Shown here: positions 12,445 to 33,028 of the stretch, piece after piece
Position numbering within the stretch: position 1 is the first letter of the stretch
Layout of the letters: the number at the start of each line of letters is the position of its first letter
Origin: Lytechinus variegatus
Lineage: Eukaryota > Echinodermata > Echinoidea > Temnopleuroida > Toxopneustidae
Length of the DNA stretch: 64,000 nucleotides
NCBI RefSeq assembly: GCF_018143015.1
Contig: NC_054742.1
Location: 58,041,195-58,105,194, forward strand
Direction: 5' to 3'
The notes under the pieces: generated by a model
Database searches by the model: none
Told to the model about the DNA's origin: nothing
Seen by the model: only the letters and a program-made list of their open reading frames with translations
Translations under genes and position numbers: made by a program

Positions 12445-14629
12445 ATACAAGGGGGAGACTGGACACTCTTTAGATGATTTTTTAAAATCAAAATGCTCAA
12501 TTTCATTCATGGGAAGGGCACCTAACAGCATTGGGTGGGTAAACTTTCTGCATATCAGCAAATGGTTGCATACAACTCATATGGGGGGGGGGATGATTTA
12601 TTACATCAACCTTCTTTCCTCATTCATAATGTTCCTTTACTTTTCTATCCTTCAATATCAATGAAGTATTATGAATATAATAATGACCCAAGTCCTTGAA
12701 AGACCTTTTCTTATAAAAATCAAGAAAAACAAAAATGATTTTGGCGAGTACTTCATCCCTTCTGGCCACTTTCAACTGGAATTCTGGAATATGAATTACA
12801 CACAAGGGGACTTATGTTGTACAAATACTACAATTTCCTACAAACTCAATTTAGCCAAGAGAATGTCTTGGATCATTTTTATATTCATATACTCAAATTC
12901 TAGGCAAAACCGAAAAATTAATCACATTTATTCATGACACAGCACTAGAATTATGGTTTCACACAAGATTTATTGGAAACAGATAACAAACCAATCAATT
13001 AAGAGATCAATTAAGTACATCTCCCATTTCAGAAAAAGAATATCAAAATGCACTTATAAAATTGGTTTATTCAAATATCATAATACTATACGGAAATTAG
13101 AGACTTGATGTGAAGTTTGATAGCTTTCCTTCTTTATCAGAATGGCAAGTTTCACAAAAGAACTTTGCATAGTTTGAATATTCCTTATCCATATACCACA
13201 GTACAATCTAGCCAAGAACTAAAGCTTGGGTAATAACATCCAAGTCCTCGAAAAAGTACATAGAAATGCACATATTTGCCCCAGTGGAAGCAATAATTTT
13301 ATGCAAAGTCAAACTTTTCCTTGAAGTCGAACAGATTTGTGTGGTTCTAAATCACCTGTATTTTATTTTGAACTTTAGGCATTAGACCAGAATTAATTTT
13401 GATGGAAAATCGAAAAATTTATCACATTTAAGAATTATATATCCACTAGATGTCAATTATAAAACAAGTACCACTCATAACATCTTCCATACATTTTGTC
13501 AAAATCAACCTATGATTGTACAGATATTGTGTAATATGATGTCATCAATATTACTTTTATGGAGCTAGATATCAATATTGCACACAGATAACAAATCTAC
13601 ATTACTACAATTTACTGCAAAACATAAACATACATGTACATGAATACATGTAGAAAACATTTTGCTGTGCACTTCAATACCACATGAAGCTAAAACCTAA
13701 AAAATGTTGAATTGCCGAAACAGAAATTAATTAGGGTTTGATGGCCAAGCTTTCAAATATATATTTTTTAAACACATTTTTTGTATTATGATACATAGTG
13801 CTCTGTGGCATAATATGAAAGCACTAATATCTAGATTTTCACTGTATTTTTCTTGCCCATGCCACAAGGACTGCCACATATCATGGAGCCATGTGCACGG
13901 TTTATACACGTAAAATGCAGATCGCAATAGCATTCACTGATGCTACAGATTTCGATTTTGAACAAAGAATCCATAATTTCACAGAAAGAAATTAGGATTG
14001 ATCAGAAACATGTTTGAAGGATGTAATCCAGTTTAATATACAAGGTCTGACCCAAATGTATCTAAATAAAACAAGGAAATAAGTGAATCACGCCAAAAAG
14101 AAACCAAGACCAGCTTGACATGATACAAAGTTCATTACCACTCACCATACAAAAACTGAGTGCCTAATCAACTTATCTAGACTTATCATAGCCCCATGAT
14201 CGATCGCTAAAGCTTTCTGGTAATGATTTCCAAATAGAGGAATTTGTCTGGTCAGCGTTCACATTCATGATATAAATGAAGCCTTCAAAAAAGATTTGAA
14301 GACCAAATATATTTCAAAACAAGCCTCGAAACGATTTGTTTGAAAATTGGCTAGTATTTCAATAAGATCTTGGTGACATCTACATCAACAATCCAAAGGA
14401 AAGCACGAAGAGTATCTACCTGCCTGAGGAGCATTTTCCATGAAGAGTTTTTTTTTCATGAACTAATTTGTTTTCAGCCAGTCACAAACAATGACTTTCC
14501 ATAGCTTATAACATCTGTTGTCGAAAATCTCTGACAAAACTCTTCATAAAACACTCCTTAGTTCCTTGGCCTGACATACACATCAACCCAACAGAAGGGA
14601 CACAAAGAATAAATAAAGTGGACCTGATT
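12445..14629. other. No gene seen; downstream of TMEM161
   Basis: AT-rich sequence with short frames only, none of them with recognisable content. It may include the 3' UTR of the minus-strand TMEM161, whose stop codon is at 14797. Confidence 0.35.
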
Positions 14630-14787
14630 CAAGGAGCAAGTTTCACAAAACTCGTTATAAGAACAAAGGGTTTGCAATAACAGTTTTAATTTACTGAAAT
14701 CATTCAATTTGATTGGCTGATAGTAAACTTGTTATAGAAATTGCACATTTGTTATTCTAACAAGTCTTTATGAAACAGGACCAAGGT
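14630..14787. mobile_element. Foldback MITE immediately after the TMEM161 stop codon
   Basis: Left end GCAAGTTTCACAAAACTCGTTATAAGAACAAA and right end TTTGTTATTCTAACAAG TCTTTATGAAAC are inverted and imperfect, with a central GATTGGCTGATAGTAAAC. It ends about ten bases from the TMEM161 stop codon, so it should lie at the start of that gene's 3' UTR. Confidence 0.55.
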
Positions 14788-14796
14788 GCGCATTGA

Positions 14797-24969
<10,173 letters not shown>

Positions 24970-25222
24970 CTGCAACAAATAAAAAGAATATCAATCATTT
25001 TCAATACCGTATTCATTTCAAAATGTGAAATCTTACCAATGGTAAAGTTGGCTTTATTTCACCCATGGAGTAACTTTCTTTAGAATAAGGTTAGCAGAGG
25101 GACGATGGGATTCCCTTTTTTAAAAGCTCCACCAGGCACTACACACAAGTAATTGCGATTCCTGTGCATGCACATCAGACCCCTGTTTAGTCTTTAGACA
25201 TTTTATGCACTGAAGAGATCAA

Positions 25223-25666
25223 CAGTAGAGGCGCACGGCCAATAATTGGAGACTGTCTCCAATGTGGGAGATTATCTCCAATATCAGAGACTTTTGTAAA
25301 GAATTTGGGTATCCAATTTCAGAGACAGTCTCCAGTTTTGGAGACTAATTTCCTTTGTTTACATTTGCGGCAAGAGGATTACCTTGGCGGCAAATAAAAA
25401 TGTGATAAGCAGATTCCTCATGAAAAATTACCCCTTTTCACCGTCTACTTTAAAAATTCACCGTCTACTTTTGTTTTGATAAGGATTTTTGTTGTCAATC
25501 ACACACAAAACAAATGGGCTTCTGACCTCAGTGAGACAAAATTTTGGGTGGAAAAAATCATGCTTTTGTTGGTGTTGTTTCTTTTGTCCTTTTGCAAAGG
25601 AAGTCTCCAATGTGGGAGATTGTCTCCTATTGGAGAGTCTCCCATATTGGCCGTGCGCCTCTACTG
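25223..25666. mobile_element. MITE with CAGTAGAGGCGCACGGCC inverted ends and GGAGANNNTCTCC subrepeats
   Basis: The first 22 and last 22 bases are exact inverted copies beginning CAGTAGAGGCGCACGGCC. A direct repeat ATCAA flanks the element (25218-25222 and 25667-25671). Just inside each end are several palindromes of the form GGAGACTGTCTCC / GGAGATTATCTCC. No coding capacity. Terminus style is hAT-like, but only five flanking bases match. Confidence 0.85.
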
Positions 25667-25827
25667 ATCAATGGCCGATCTAAGACTAATGCATTATTTT
25701 AGTTCACTGTAAAGCAGCTTGAGACATAATCATTCTACAGACCGGGAATAGGAATATCCATGAAATCAAAGTGGGTGCATGGTTTCCATTTTTTAAATAA
25801 TTTTGGGTGTTTTGAGGTATGGCAGTG

Positions 25828-26453
25828 AGTCCAAACTTCGCGCGTGTCCAAACTTCGCGGACGGTCATTATCTCCAAAACTAGCCAATATCCTTAAAATC
25901 TGACATCATCAATGTGAAAAGCGACCTAAAATTACCCTTCGCTGAAAGTTTCTTTAGGATTAGTCCAGTATTTATGAAAATATTGGCAAAAGATCGGCAA
26001 ATTTGTCACCGTTGGCGCCCGTTTTGAAGAAAGCAACAAGCATCACGACATCACCATTTTACAAGCAGAAATCATAAAAAAATGTGAGTTAAATGTGGTA
26101 CTGACCGATTCCATAGCATTTTGCCATCAATCTGATATAAATATTTCACTTTTTGAGCCTGAGTCTTTGTTTAAATCTCCACAAAAGCTTTGGTGCGCGA
26201 AGTTAGGTCACACTTTTTCCGAACGGTTTTCCAGCACAGCCCGCATTCGCCGATCGGAATAGAATTTTGAGATCGCGATACCGGCGAAACCCAGTGACCT
26301 ACTTTACATTTTCGTCCATGATTTTATAGTTTACGATCTTGCCGTCAATGTGGTAACTATTTCTTGAATTGGTTTTGTATAAATTATGAATAATTTGTGG
26401 ACAAAATTAAGCCTGATGAATATTTTTGAAAAGTGCGCGAAGTTTGGACACCC
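25828..26453. mobile_element. Element with GTCCAAACTTCGCGC inverted ends
   Basis: GTCCAAACTTCGCGCGTG at the left, followed at once by a second direct copy (GTGTCCAAACTTCGCGGA), faces GTGCGCGAAGTTTGGACACC at the right end. A third, weaker copy (GGTGCGCGAAGTTAGGTCAC) lies at about 26192. The middle is not coding in any frame I trust. Confidence 0.7.
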
Positions 26454-27268
26454 CATCATACACTTGTGGTACCTCTGCATCGCAACCCAGAGCCCGCTGG
26501 CCCACCCGGTACCCGCCTGTACCGTACCGTACTTGCTCGGATTCCCGCTCCGACATTCAGACACACAGCTTACTGAAGTTACTCACACAGTCACACTAAT
26601 TCACAATGAACTTCGACTTTTTCGAGGGCCGGATCGAGAATCGAGCTCTATTTTTCAACATTAAAGCTCAGTATGCAACCTTGATTGGGTAATGAGGACA
26701 TTTAATATTAAAGAAATTAAGCTATACCTTACCTATGTAACCTATCTATCCGTACCGTAAATAATCGGTGACTGAAAATCAAATTCTTCTCAGTTTGATT
26801 GACCGGAAATTCCAGTAGAAAAATTAAAGCGAGCTGCTAGTGCTCCCTCTGTGGTCAGTTGCAGAACAGTAACAGTTTTCCATAGAGATATATTACTAGT
26901 TTATCTCTATGCAATTTCACAACTAAAAATTATTGTTTTCATTCATCTCAAGTAAAAGAAACTGAATCTCAAATTTCCTCACATCAGCAGCATTTTATGG
27001 AATCTTAAAGTTTGTTTGTTTTAATTTGGGACATATACAGCAAGCCTGAAGTAGCGCTCTAGGCGCTCAAAATCAAAGAATTTAACACCTCCCTATCGGA
27101 AAATGGCCAACAAAATTCGAACTAATTTGAATATGACTTACACAAATGGTAGAATGGAGGCCTTCAGAGTTTTTATTTTAAATGGAATTCACAATGAAAC
27201 GTAATATCATGAATATTAGTTATCAACGGTAATGCTTCAGTATTTCATTTTCTGGTATAGCCTATTTG
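26454..27268. promoter_or_regulatory. Candidate promoter region of TMEM161 / possible divergent start
   Basis: GC- and CpG-richer than its surroundings between about 26455 and 26650, lying some 1.5 kb upstream of the TMEM161 ATG exon. On the plus strand an ATG at 26606 opens a short frame (MNFDFFEGRIENR...) that could leave by a GTAATG donor at 26689. No TATA box or known site is clear. Called only from base composition and position. Confidence 0.25.
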
Positions 27269-27581
27269 CAGAAGCGGATCTAGAGGGGGGGGACCATTTT
27301 TTTAAATCTTATCTTTTTTTTAATCTTGTAATTTTATTTTATTCTATTTCTATGTATTTATTTCATTTATTATTAGTATTATTATTATTGTTTTAGGTGC
27401 AAGAAAAAGCCATTTTCACACACAGATTTTCAAAAATTTCCCCTACTGTGGGAGGGAGGACACCCCCTCCGGCCCTCCCACACCCTCCCCCAGGCGCTCG
27501 CTCCGCTCGCTTGGACTCGGTCGCTACGCTCCCTCGCATACCACCCCAACCCCCTTTTATAAAAAGCTGGATCCGCCCCTG
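27269..27581. mobile_element. MITE with CAGGGGCGGATCCAGC-type inverted ends
   Basis: Left end CAGAAGCGGATCTAGAGGG and right end GCTGGATCCGCCCCTG are inverted matches, flanked by ATTTG on both sides (27264-27268 and 27582-27586). The inside is a G/C-run rich, T-rich filler with CGCTCGCTCCGCTCGC. Ends resemble hAT-type MITEs found in many animals; the matching flank is five bases. Confidence 0.75.
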
Positions 27582-28782
27582 ATTTGTATGTAAGAAATAT
27601 TTTGTTGAAAATATGAATTATTTCCCCGGATTATTTCATTTCGTTGTATTATTACTCTTGTCATTTTCATTGGGCATACTGTAAAAAAAAACAATTTACA
27701 AAAGCAATCGACATGGGAACAGAGAAAATGAAATAAAGCGAGGACAGCGAGGACGTGTACAATATATCTAGGCAGTCCTGGGAAACAAAAATTACAATGA
27801 TGTTTTCAAAATATAGGCCTAAAAGAAGTCAATCAAAGCACATCTGAATTTCACGACGCCCCACGACGCAAACATGAAGAACGAATTACGTAGGCCTACA
27901 ATGCTTAAATTTCACAAGAAAATGTTGATGGCCTACCGTTTTTGATACACAATTTCTTCAAGTTTAGGGCTTAATTATCTTTTTAACTATGGTCTAAAAA
28001 GGCAATGTAAACACGTTTTGTTTCTATTTCCGCCACACTGATTGGCGTCCTCTAATGTGCCATTTTCTGTTGCTGCCCCTGCCCCTTGATCCCCTCTCCT
28101 ATTATAGTCCCCCCCCCCTTCGTCCAAGGACTCTCCGCCGGTCAAAATAATGGAAAGTTACAAATCTTTAATTCAAACAAGATTCTGGTATGTAAGCATG
28201 CCTTTCACTTTGTAAAGGGCTCTAGAAACTGGTTAGCAAACTGAAAGTTCGTTCACCCAAATACCATCGGAAAGCAATCAAACCCGACGCCAAACACGCT
28301 CACGCTCCGGCTTACGCTACATGGGGAGAGGGTAATCAACTGACTTGATTTATAAAGATAAAAAAGGGCAAGAAAATTGTAATTTAAATTGCTTGATTTT
28401 GATTCTTATCAAATTGACTGATATTTTGCTCAATTCTGCCGGAAAATAAAGAGAAGTAAAAAAAAAAGAACCGAATTCCCCGTGAAGCTATAATAAAGAA
28501 CAGACTTAGTGCGATATATAGCTTTCACGTTACATCCGATTTTCAGTTTTAAAAATTCAGTAGTCTATGCGCCTGTATGATCATATTCAATTGTTGCAAA
28601 TCAGTTTTACTGAAAAGAATTTAAAATTTCCGACTTCAATACCTATTTAATGTACTCGGCACTAAATATAAACTCAATCCATTTTGGACTAAGGTGTTGT
28701 CATATGGCATCTTCTTTTGCTTAGTCATTGTGTGCCGGTGTATTAATGAAAACAATTAATGCTTTATTCTCTTCTTTATCTC
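27582..28782. other. No gene seen
   Basis: AT-rich sequence with a C-run at 28110. The stretch 28240-28340 contains a short GC-rich segment (ACGCTCACGCTCCGGC) like filler of other repeats. No exon supported. Confidence 0.35.
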
Positions 28783-29275
28783 TTTAAAAGGCAAGCCCAC
28801 CCTAGCAAAGTGTTAATTTGAATGAATTGAGAAAATCCTTCTAGCAAAACTTTTTTTAACAAATTCTTTAAAATTAGACGGAAAGTAAGAAAAATATGAC
28901 TAATGATTTTTTCTTTGTTCGGACAGTTAAATGCACGTCTTGGTCGGTAGGCAAAACTGGGGGCTATATAGCGGTCATACGCGTCTCACTTTTTCTTTTC
29001 TATTTTTTGTATGAAAATCAAGTGTGTTAATTGTTTTTTTTTTCATTATAATGTGAAACAAAGTTTGATTATTTTGAAGATGGAGTTGCCACTGTAACAT
29101 CATCAACTCACTCATACATATCTGTACATAACTGCTTGCTGAAAAATACTTAAGCGAGAGCTAGATCTAGCGAACTTATTTATATTTCATCATATTTCGA
29201 TAAAATTAGCATCATCCTTGTATAACATTTTTCTTTGTATTCAATTGTGGCTTTCGGGAAATTACCCTTGAATTT
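28783..29275. mobile_element. Decayed copy of the TTAAAGGACAAGTCCACC foldback family
   Basis: It starts TTAAAAGGCAAGCCCACCCT and keeps the internal signature GCACGTCTTGGTCGGTAGGCAAA, equivalent to GCACATCTCGGTCGGTATGCAAA in the 23645 copy. The right arm is much eroded. Confidence 0.6.
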
Positions 29276-29336
29276 ACTTCTTTATGCTTTATGCTTCTTT
29301 ATCAACTCATCACAATTCACTCTTACAACTTTATCC

Positions 29337-29541
29337 ATACACACTTAAAATGTTGGGCAACATACTGTCCACTGTGTTGGGTAATGTATTATATATATAT
29401 ATATATATATATTATCACCCAATTATTAGTTTTTATTAGCCAATTTGGGCAGATTTTAACCAATAGTTGTGTGGAGAGTATGTTGCCCAGGGTTGGTGAA
29501 AAGTTGAGCAATTTTTGGCCCAACTATTTTAAGAGTGTATC
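29337..29541. mobile_element. TA-flanked MITE, CACTCTTAAAATG ends, with (AT)n insert
   Basis: ACACTTAAAATGTTGGGCAA continuing CATACTGTCCAC at the left and TATTTTAAGAGTGTA at the right. Inner CCAATTATTAG and TTAACCAATAG segments match the copy at 9598. An (AT)12-like run lies at 29391-29411. Confidence 0.7.
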
Positions 29542-29549
29542 ATCATAGA

Positions 29550-29708
29550 CCAGGGGCACGTTGCATAAAACTTATGCCATAACTCTGGTTAAAATAATCA
29601 AAAAACTCTGGCAAACAAATTTATGCCATTGAAACTAATACATTAAAAACTCTCGCAAAAATTTGCCAGAGTTTTTTTACGGCAAAAGTTTTATGCAATG
29701 GGTCTCAG
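29550..29708. mobile_element. Foldback MITE, TTGCATAAAACTT ends
   Basis: Left arm TTGCATAAAACTTATGCC and right arm GGCAAAAGTTTTATGCAA are inverted, as are AACTCTGGCAAA and TTTGCCAGAGTT inside. It is followed with no gap by the next element. Confidence 0.65.
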
Positions 29709-29881
29709 GTGGGTGTTTCACAGTGATACTGTATAGAAACTTTTCCATTGTTAAAACGGTAAACATGGTAACTTTGATAGTGATTGGTTGCTGAGCCTAG
29801 CTGATTCTGTGCTATGGTTGCATTTAAAGGCAAAAGCAAAAACTTACAATAGTTGCATATCTTTATGAAACTAGCCCCTGT
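29708..29881. mobile_element. Foldback MITE, GGTGGGTGTTTCACAG left end
   Basis: The left end GGTGGGTGTTTCACAG pairs with CTTTATGAAACTAGCCCC, with a central GATTGGTTGCTGAGC. It belongs with the 15168 family and abuts the preceding element. Confidence 0.55.
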
Positions 29882-29889
29882 ACTTCCCT

Positions 29890-30578
29890 ACTGGAAAAAA
29901 CATTATCCCACAGTGTACCCATGAACAGTGAGTTCACAGTGTGGTACACATCGTGAAATTATATTCACACTGTCAAATTTGACAATTTTAACAGAGTGGA
30001 TTTACGAAGCCCGCCAGGGGACATGAGTGGAAACAAATCTTAATATTGCGTTCCCTAGTCGCAATATGATATTGCGTTCCCTCGCAATATCATTTCGTTC
30101 CCTCGCAATAATCCATGAAGTTCATCTTTTTTTCAACTCATGTCAACTGGTGAGCTCCGTATGGATCACATTTTCAGTTGCAGTCAATTATGTGAACTCA
30201 TCGTGAATATTCATACTATACACTGCAAAAACTCTGGTGTTGATTTAACACCAGCACGGAATCTATATGACCACACCAAGAAGTGTTGTTAAACAACAAA
30301 TGCAGTTTCGTTTTGATCTAACACCAGATAGGTGTTTATACAACACATACTAGTCTAAAAACAGCATCGGTTTGATTCCAAACTGGTGTAGTTTCAATAC
30401 TTCTCTGGTGTGGACATATATAGATTCCGGGCTGGTGGTAAATCAACACCGGAGTTTTTGCAGTGTAGGTGTCGACATGTGTGGAATTATCTTCACACTA
30501 ATAAATAAGAGCATTGTAGCGAGAGTGTGAATATGTGCACACAGTGTGAACACTCACATTACAGATGTCCACACCATA
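29890..30578. mobile_element. Copy of the CTGGAA...CACAGTGTG element, interrupted by a MITE
   Basis: CTGGAAAAAACATTATCCCA and the CACAGTGTG/TTCACACTG motifs match the satellite-bearing element at 38682-39771. The MITE at 30221-30465 lies inside it, and another at 30579-30713 lies at its right. The right boundary is uncertain. Confidence 0.5.
30221..30465. mobile_element. TA-flanked MITE, CACTGCAAAAACTCTGGTGT ends
   Basis: CACTGCAAAAACTCTGGTGT at the left and ACACCGGAGTTTTTGCAGTG at the right are inverted, with TA on each flank. Inner GGAATCTATATGACCACACC pairs with GGTGTGGACATATATAGATTCC. Mariner-type non-autonomous element of about 245 bp. Confidence 0.85.
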
Positions 30579-30713
30579 GGCGACGGAAGCGGGGGCAGCC
30601 CCCCCCCCAAAAAAAAAAAAAAAAAATCTTTTTTTTTGCTTGTCAAATTTTTTACCTGCGTCCATCACAAAATTTCAGATGGACCCCCCCTAAATTTTTT
30701 GGCTTCCGTCGCC
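30579..30713. mobile_element. Small MITE, GGCGACGGAAGC ends
   Basis: GGCGACGGAAGC at the left and GCTTCCGTCGCC at the right are exact inverted copies. Between them are C, A and T homopolymer runs. No coding capacity. Confidence 0.75.
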
Positions 30714-31384
30714 AGTGGTCCACACTACCAAATTATCTTCACTAAAAACACACGTCGTTTTAATTGTAGTTTGTGACATTTATTTTTGTTGTTTACATCT
30801 TATATTTTATCTTTATTTTTTCATAATGATAAGAAAAAAATAAAGCTAATGCGATCATTAATGATTATGATAGTATAAATCATCTTCATAGTGTATTGAA
30901 ATAAATAAAATTATTTAATTATTATAATGATTAATCGTAATGCAAATTCATTGTAGTAAATTATTGCAGAGAAATTATTATGTTTAGAGATAACACTTAC
31001 AAGATACAAGATTGTATTTTAATACAATGAAATGTTTGACGACCTTTATTGAATAAACAATTTTTAAAATGGAATGTAATAAAGAAATAAGTAAAAGTCG
31101 TCTTGTTTCCTTGTTTAAGAAAAAATAATTATCTCGAACAAATATGAAGCACGAACAGTATCTTAATACTTTGAAAAGAGTGTCTATATTTAAAAACAAT
31201 ATTTTAAAAGCTAAAAACACAGCAACGAAATAACTCAATCTCCCATAATGCCCTTGCGACATAATATAATACCAGTAACCAGAATTATCCTTTTCTATAC
31301 TATGTGATGAGAAGTGACCTCTTTTGTGTCCCGACTATTTTGGCTTCTTGAACATGTTGAAAGTGTGCACATTTATATACTTTT
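30714..31384. other. No gene seen
   Basis: Very AT-rich; a 92-codon minus-strand frame has no recognisable features. Confidence 0.35.
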
Positions 31385-31735
31385 TTGATAATAATAATAA
31401 TATTCCGCATTTATATAGCGCTTAATACATCGGAACGACTTCTCTAAGCGCTTTACAAACATATTATTACCCCGGTCATCGGATCCTTGCATGCCCGCAT
31501 ACAATGTATGCACCTTCTCCACTCCCTGGGGAGCATTCCAACAAGAGTTCCAAGACTCAATTGCCAGGCAAATTAAATATAGGCTTTCACATCCTACCGG
31601 GTACCCATTTAACACCTGGGTGGAGAGTGGCAAAGTGTGGATTAACGCCTTGCCAAAGGACGCTAGGCCATGGTGGGATTCGAACACACGACCCTCTGAT
31701 TACAAGGCGAGAGTCAGAACCGCTACACCACGACA
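31385..31735 (-). mobile_element. tRNA-derived SINE, full-length second copy
   Basis: This is the reverse complement of the 5435 SINE with about ten differences in 340 bases by eye. It has the same A and B boxes at its plus-strand right end, and its (AAT)n tail lies at 31388-31402. No clear target-site duplication is visible. Confidence 0.9.
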
Positions 31736-32182
31736 CTTCCACACTAGCTTGATAGCTATAGCAACCACTTTTGTCATTATTTTATGGAATTTATTCTAAT
31801 TGTGATAGACCCCCTTTTTTAACTTGTAAAAAGTGTGTTGAACGAAATCGATCAAATTCTGCATCCCCCTGTGCCATTGAACTGCCCTTATCTTAAAAAA
31901 AAAACCCACACAAATGTAATAGATATACCGCTCTAATTTGTATTTTACCCCTGCATGAAGTAGGTACTATGTCGGAACCCTCATATAAAGGTGGCCCAAA
32001 TATTGGGGCACCTCAAGCTACACATGATGGTATCTGAAAGTGATCTGAAAACTGAACCCAATTTCAAACTATGTATCGACTATGCAGATAATGCATTAAA
32101 CATTTTAATTGTTCCAATATGGGCATCTACGTCGTAAATTAACAGTACTATACTCGCTATAATGCCAAAACCCCTAATGTGT

Positions 32183-32216
<34 letters not shown>

Positions 32217-32491
32217 GTGTGGGGGGATGTGTGTGTGTATTCATTTAGAAAACAAACAGTATCAATTTCAACACCCTGCATGTAAGAAAATTAACATAAC
32301 AAGATATTTATCAACACTATTGCACTTACAGAACGAAATGGAATCAAGCTCTGTTACTAACTTTCTTCAATTCCTCGACTATCTATGTGAAGTACTAATC
32401 CAATTCAATACAAGGCACATTTCCCTTGTGATAAGAAAAAACCTTCACAATCAGCATCACCAGGTAGACGTGTTGGTCACTCAACAATAGA
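31736..32491. other. No gene seen; (GT)n microsatellite
   Basis: A GT run at 32179-32204 is followed by TATA repeats and another GT run to about 32238. The remainder is unremarkable AT-rich sequence. Confidence 0.5.
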
Positions 32492-32749
32492 GAGTTTTCG
32501 CACCTGTACACAAAACATTTTCAATTGTCGAAATAGGCAAAGAGCAAAGAAGTCTTTGTCGAAAATTGGTGAACCCAAACTGCAGTTTTGTTCTGGACTC
32601 TAAAAAAAGGCCATATTTTCAAATTTTCCTCAGCTCATTAACTGCTTTTCCAGTTCACCAATTTTAGACAAAGGCCTCCCAGCTGTTTATTGTGATTTTA
32701 CGTCATTTCTTTGTTTTTGAAAGAATTTTGCGTCCCAGTGCGAAAACTC
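32492..32749. mobile_element. MITE, GAGTTTTCGCAC ends
   Basis: GAGTTTTCGCAC at the left and GTGCGAAAACTC at the right are exact inverted copies. TTGTCGAAAATTGGTGAAC inside pairs imperfectly with GTTCACCAATTTTAGACAA. It lies about 280 bases past the stop codon of the first Dispatched-like gene, and its AATAAA (minus strand, near 32686) could even be that gene's polyadenylation signal. Confidence 0.7.
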
Positions 32750-33028
32750 CCAAGTGATAGCATTCAAATAGGGAAAAGTTAAGCAACCAAAACCATTAGA
32801 ACAGTGAAAATGTCACAGCTATCAAGAGCTTTTAATTTCACCATATTCACCCAAAGGATCACTAGACATCAAATTAAGAATCAGTCATTCAACGTTAATC
32901 AATTTTGGCATTGAGGACTGATCTGTTAAATCGAGTGTTATCGAATTAGTGGCTAACTGATGCCCTTGGATGTTAAAGGTATATGGCTAGTTCCAGAAAA
33001 ATAATTGCAACGGTAGTTCTTGTCTGCC

